A DNA stretch of 6,991 nucleotides. It comes from Xanthobacteraceae bacterium. Lineage in GTDB: Bacteria; Pseudomonadota; Alphaproteobacteria; Rhizobiales; Xanthobacteraceae. Below, piece after piece: positions 5,614-6,991 of this stretch (within the stretch, counting starts at the first letter, position 1; the number at the start of each line of letters is the position of its first letter). Made by a program: the position numbers and the translations under genes. The notes below the pieces were generated by a model. It was not told the DNA's origin. It searched no databases and saw nothing but the letters and a program-made list of their open reading frames with translations. The stretch is taken from assembly GCA_030040825.1 (NCBI GenBank), contig JASHSY010000088.1, positions 1-6,991 on the forward strand, given 5' to 3'.

Positions 5614-6411
5614 GTGACAGGCCGGCTCGACGGCAAGGCTGCGATCGTCACCGGCGCGGCGAGTGGCATCGGCCGCGCCAGCGCGATCTTATTTGCCCGC
5701 GAAGGCGCACGCGTTGTTGTGGTCGATCAGAATTCCACTGAGTTGCATGCAACCGTCAGGACGATCAGCGAAGGCGGTGGAAAAGTGCATGGCGTCAGCG
5801 CCGATGTCGGCCAGGACGATCAAGTCAAAGGATTCGTCGACCTCGCGCTGCGGTCGTTCGGCAGGCTTGACGTCATCTACGCCAATGCCGGCGTTTCGGG
5901 CGGCATGGTTCCACCGCCCTTGCTCGAGCAGACCGTCGATTACTGGCTGCGAATTTTGCAGACCAATCTGCTCGGCCCATTCCTGGCGATCAAACACGCC
6001 GCGCCGCACATGGTCAAAAATGGCAAGGGCTCGATCGTACTCACCGCGTCGGTCGCCGGCCTCCGCGCCAATGCCGGCGGCGCTCCCTATAGCGCCAGCA
6101 AGGCCGGCGTCATCAGCCTCGCCCAGACAGCGGCGGCCGCGCTTCTTGGCACCGGCGTTCGCGTCAACGCTATCTGCCCCGGGCTGATCGAGACCGGCAT
6201 GACCAAGCCGGTTTTCGACGCCGCCAAGGAACGCGGCACGGCCGGTAAGATCGGTCAGCTCAATCCGCTGCAACGCGCCGGCGCGCCGGAAGAAATAGCG
6301 GCCATGGCGCTGTTTCTTGCCAGCGATGAGTCCTCCTATGTCAACGGCGTGGCCTTTCCGGTCGACGGCGGACTCTCTTCCTCACTGCCCTTCACCCGCC
6401 CAATCCGTTGA
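5614..6411 (+). CDS. Short-chain dehydrogenase/reductase, NAD-type, unknown substrate
   Basis: A 265-residue classical SDR with a Rossmann fold. The nucleotide loop is TGAASGIG (13-20). Asp38 at the end of the second strand (VVVVDQN) points to NAD(H) rather than NADP(H). Asp64 is the usual adenine contact and NAG is at 91-93. The catalytic tetrad is Asn118, Ser146, Tyr159 and Lys163 (YSASK), followed by the ICPGLIETGM loop and the C-terminal VNGVAFPVDGGLSSS. All catalytic residues are present. The substrate cannot be deduced; FabG-like naming would be only by fold. GTG at 5614 is chosen because of the upstream GGAG and because the motif spacing then fits. The frame is open back into the adenosyltransferase gene, but that upstream part is not SDR-like. 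It lies 25 bp after the adenosyltransferase gene, probably in the same transcript, and 89 bp before etfB. Confidence 0.9.
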   Translation: MTGRLDGKAAIVTGAASGIGRASAILFAREGARVVVVDQNSTELHATVRTISEGGGKVHGVSADVGQDDQVKGFVDLALRSFGRLDVIYANAGVSGGMVPPPLLEQTVDYWLRILQTNLLGPFLAIKHAAPHMVKNGKGSIVLTASVAGLRANAGGAPYSASKAGVISLAQTAAAALLGTGVRVNAICPGLIETGMTKPVFDAAKERGTAGKIGQLNPLQRAGAPEEIAAMALFLASDESSYVNGVAFPVDGGLSSSLPFTRPIR

Positions 6412-6436
6412 CCGGAAGCGCCCGCGCCGGTACTTT
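6408..6436 (+). promoter_or_regulatory. Candidate etfB promoter overlapping the SDR stop
   Basis: TTGACC (6408-6413) and TACTTT (6431-6436) are separated by exactly 17 bp. The -35 matches 5/6 and the -10 matches 3/6, including the key T, A and final T. The -35 overlaps the SDR stop codon. This would give etfB its own start point about 60 bp upstream of its ATG, in addition to any read-through. It rests on hexamer match only. Confidence 0.3.
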
Positions 6437-6458
6437 CCGCACCGCAACATAGCCCGGA

Positions 6459-6476
6459 TTCTCGCGCCTGCGGGAA
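6459..6476 (+). other. Short hairpin in the etfB leader
   Basis: TTCTCGC (6459-6465) pairs with GCGGGAA (6470-6476), including one G-U pair, around a 4-nt loop. It lies 24 bp before the etfB start. It could shape the leader of an etfB transcript; no T-tract follows, so it is not an intrinsic terminator. Confidence 0.3.
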
Positions 6477-6480
6477 CGCT

Positions 6481-6500
6481 GACGGAAGCCGACAGAAGCC
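6481..6500 (+). repeat. Tandem decamer just before the etfB start
   Basis: GACGGAAGCC and GACAGAAGCC stand head to tail (9/10 identical) and end at the base before the ATG. Each copy carries a GAAG purine core, one too close to and one rather far from the start codon, so the ribosome-binding site of etfB is duplicated or ambiguous. Confidence 0.6.
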
Positions 6501-6991
6501 ATGAAAATACTCGTTCCCGTGAAGCGGGCGGTCGACAAGGATGTGAAAATCCGCGTCAAATCCGATGGCTCGGGCGTCGAACTCGCCAACGTCAAGATGT
6601 CGATGAATCCGTTCGACGAAATCGCCGTCGAAGAAGCGATCCGGCTCAAGGAAGCGGGCAAGGCAACCGAGATCGTCGCGGTCTCGATCGGACCGGCGCA
6701 GGCATCCGAAACAATCCGCACTGCGTTGGCGATGGGGGCCGACCGCGGCATTCTGGTGAAGGTCGAAGCCGCCGCCGAACCGCTGGCGGTGGCAAAAATC
6801 CTCAAGGCGATTGCCGACGCCGAAAAGCCCGGCCTCATCATTATGGGCAAACAGGCGATCGATGACGATTCCAACCAAACCGGTCAGATGCTTGCCGCTC
6901 TGCTCGGCTGGCCACAGGGAACCTTCGCCTCGAAGGTCGCGATCGACGGCGAGTCGCTGATGGTGACGCGCGAAGTCGACGGTGGCTTGCA
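6501..6991 (+). CDS. etfB: Electron-transfer flavoprotein beta subunit, N-terminal part (3' end outside window)
   Basis: The first 163 codons of the beta subunit of electron-transfer flavoprotein, usually about 249 residues, so about one third is missing on the right. ETF takes electrons from acyl-CoA dehydrogenases and delivers them through ETF:ubiquinone oxidoreductase to the quinone pool. Diagnostic blocks are MKILVPVKRAVD (1-12), the VKMSMNPFDEIAVEEAIRLKE segment (31-51), and the AMP-binding stretch MGKQAIDDDSNQTGQM (115-130) followed by GWPQGTFAS (136-144), very close to the mitochondrial and general bacterial (housekeeping) type. The start is ATG 6501 with only a weak, duplicated GAAG-type ribosome-binding site. 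In related genomes etfA normally follows; that cannot be seen here. ETF is the expected electron acceptor for the Mcd encoded at 1430-3106. Confidence 0.95.
   Translation, partial: MKILVPVKRAVDKDVKIRVKSDGSGVELANVKMSMNPFDEIAVEEAIRLKEAGKATEIVAVSIGPAQASETIRTALAMGADRGILVKVEAAAEPLAVAKILKAIADAEKPGLIIMGKQAIDDDSNQTGQMLAALLGWPQGTFASKVAIDGESLMVTREVDGGL

Noticed and set aside
4938..5669. Open frame of 243 codons on the minus strand
   Set aside because: It is antisense to the adenosyltransferase gene, which has every expected motif on the + strand.
6413..6439. CGGAA/TTCCG inverted repeat after the SDR gene
   Set aside because: A five-base stem with a 17-nt loop is too weak to call a terminator, and it overlaps the promoter candidate.

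Overview
The window looks like the chromosome of an alphaproteobacterium, most likely in the Hyphomicrobiales (Xanthobacteraceae/Bradyrhizobiaceae-like). The evidence is the high G+C content, the protein sequences themselves, and the gene order HIG1-domain protein, PduO-type cobalamin adenosyltransferase, electron-transfer flavoprotein beta, which I recall as common in that group. No phage, IS element, CRISPR array, rRNA or tRNA is visible.

Layout: the window opens inside the 3' end of a crotonyl-CoA carboxylase/reductase gene (ccr, +, 1-348). A six-helix YihY/BrkB membrane protein lies convergent to it (-, 378-1238). Divergent from that, after about 190 bp, is a 558-residue acyl-CoA dehydrogenase with a long N-terminal extension, best called (2S)-methylsuccinyl-CoA dehydrogenase (mcd, +, 1430-3106). 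Next come a slipin/stomatin-like SPFH protein (+, 3191-3955), a convergent NADPH-dependent FMN reductase-family protein (-, 4000-4596), and a 203-bp divergent intergenic region with a striking symmetric repeat arrangement. A rightward run then begins: a 64-residue HIG1-domain membrane protein (4800-4994), a PduO-type cob(I)alamin adenosyltransferase (5010-5588), an NAD-type short-chain dehydrogenase (5614-6411), and etfB, which runs off the right edge (6501-6991).

How the genes fit together: four of the nine genes serve or support the ethylmalonyl-CoA pathway of acetyl-CoA assimilation. Ccr makes ethylmalonyl-CoA. Mcd oxidises methylsuccinyl-CoA to mesaconyl-CoA and passes the electrons to ETF, whose beta subunit is encoded at the right edge. 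The adenosyltransferase makes the adenosylcobalamin used by ethylmalonyl-CoA mutase and methylmalonyl-CoA mutase, whose genes are not in the window. The YihY, slipin, FMN reductase-like, HIG1 and SDR genes have no obvious enzymatic place in that pathway.

The genes are ordinary members of known families and I do not see an undescribed multi-gene system. The most unusual non-coding signal is the paired GTTAC-box inverted repeat at 4622-4707 between the divergent FMN reductase-like and HIG1 genes, which looks like an operator pair for an unidentified regulator.
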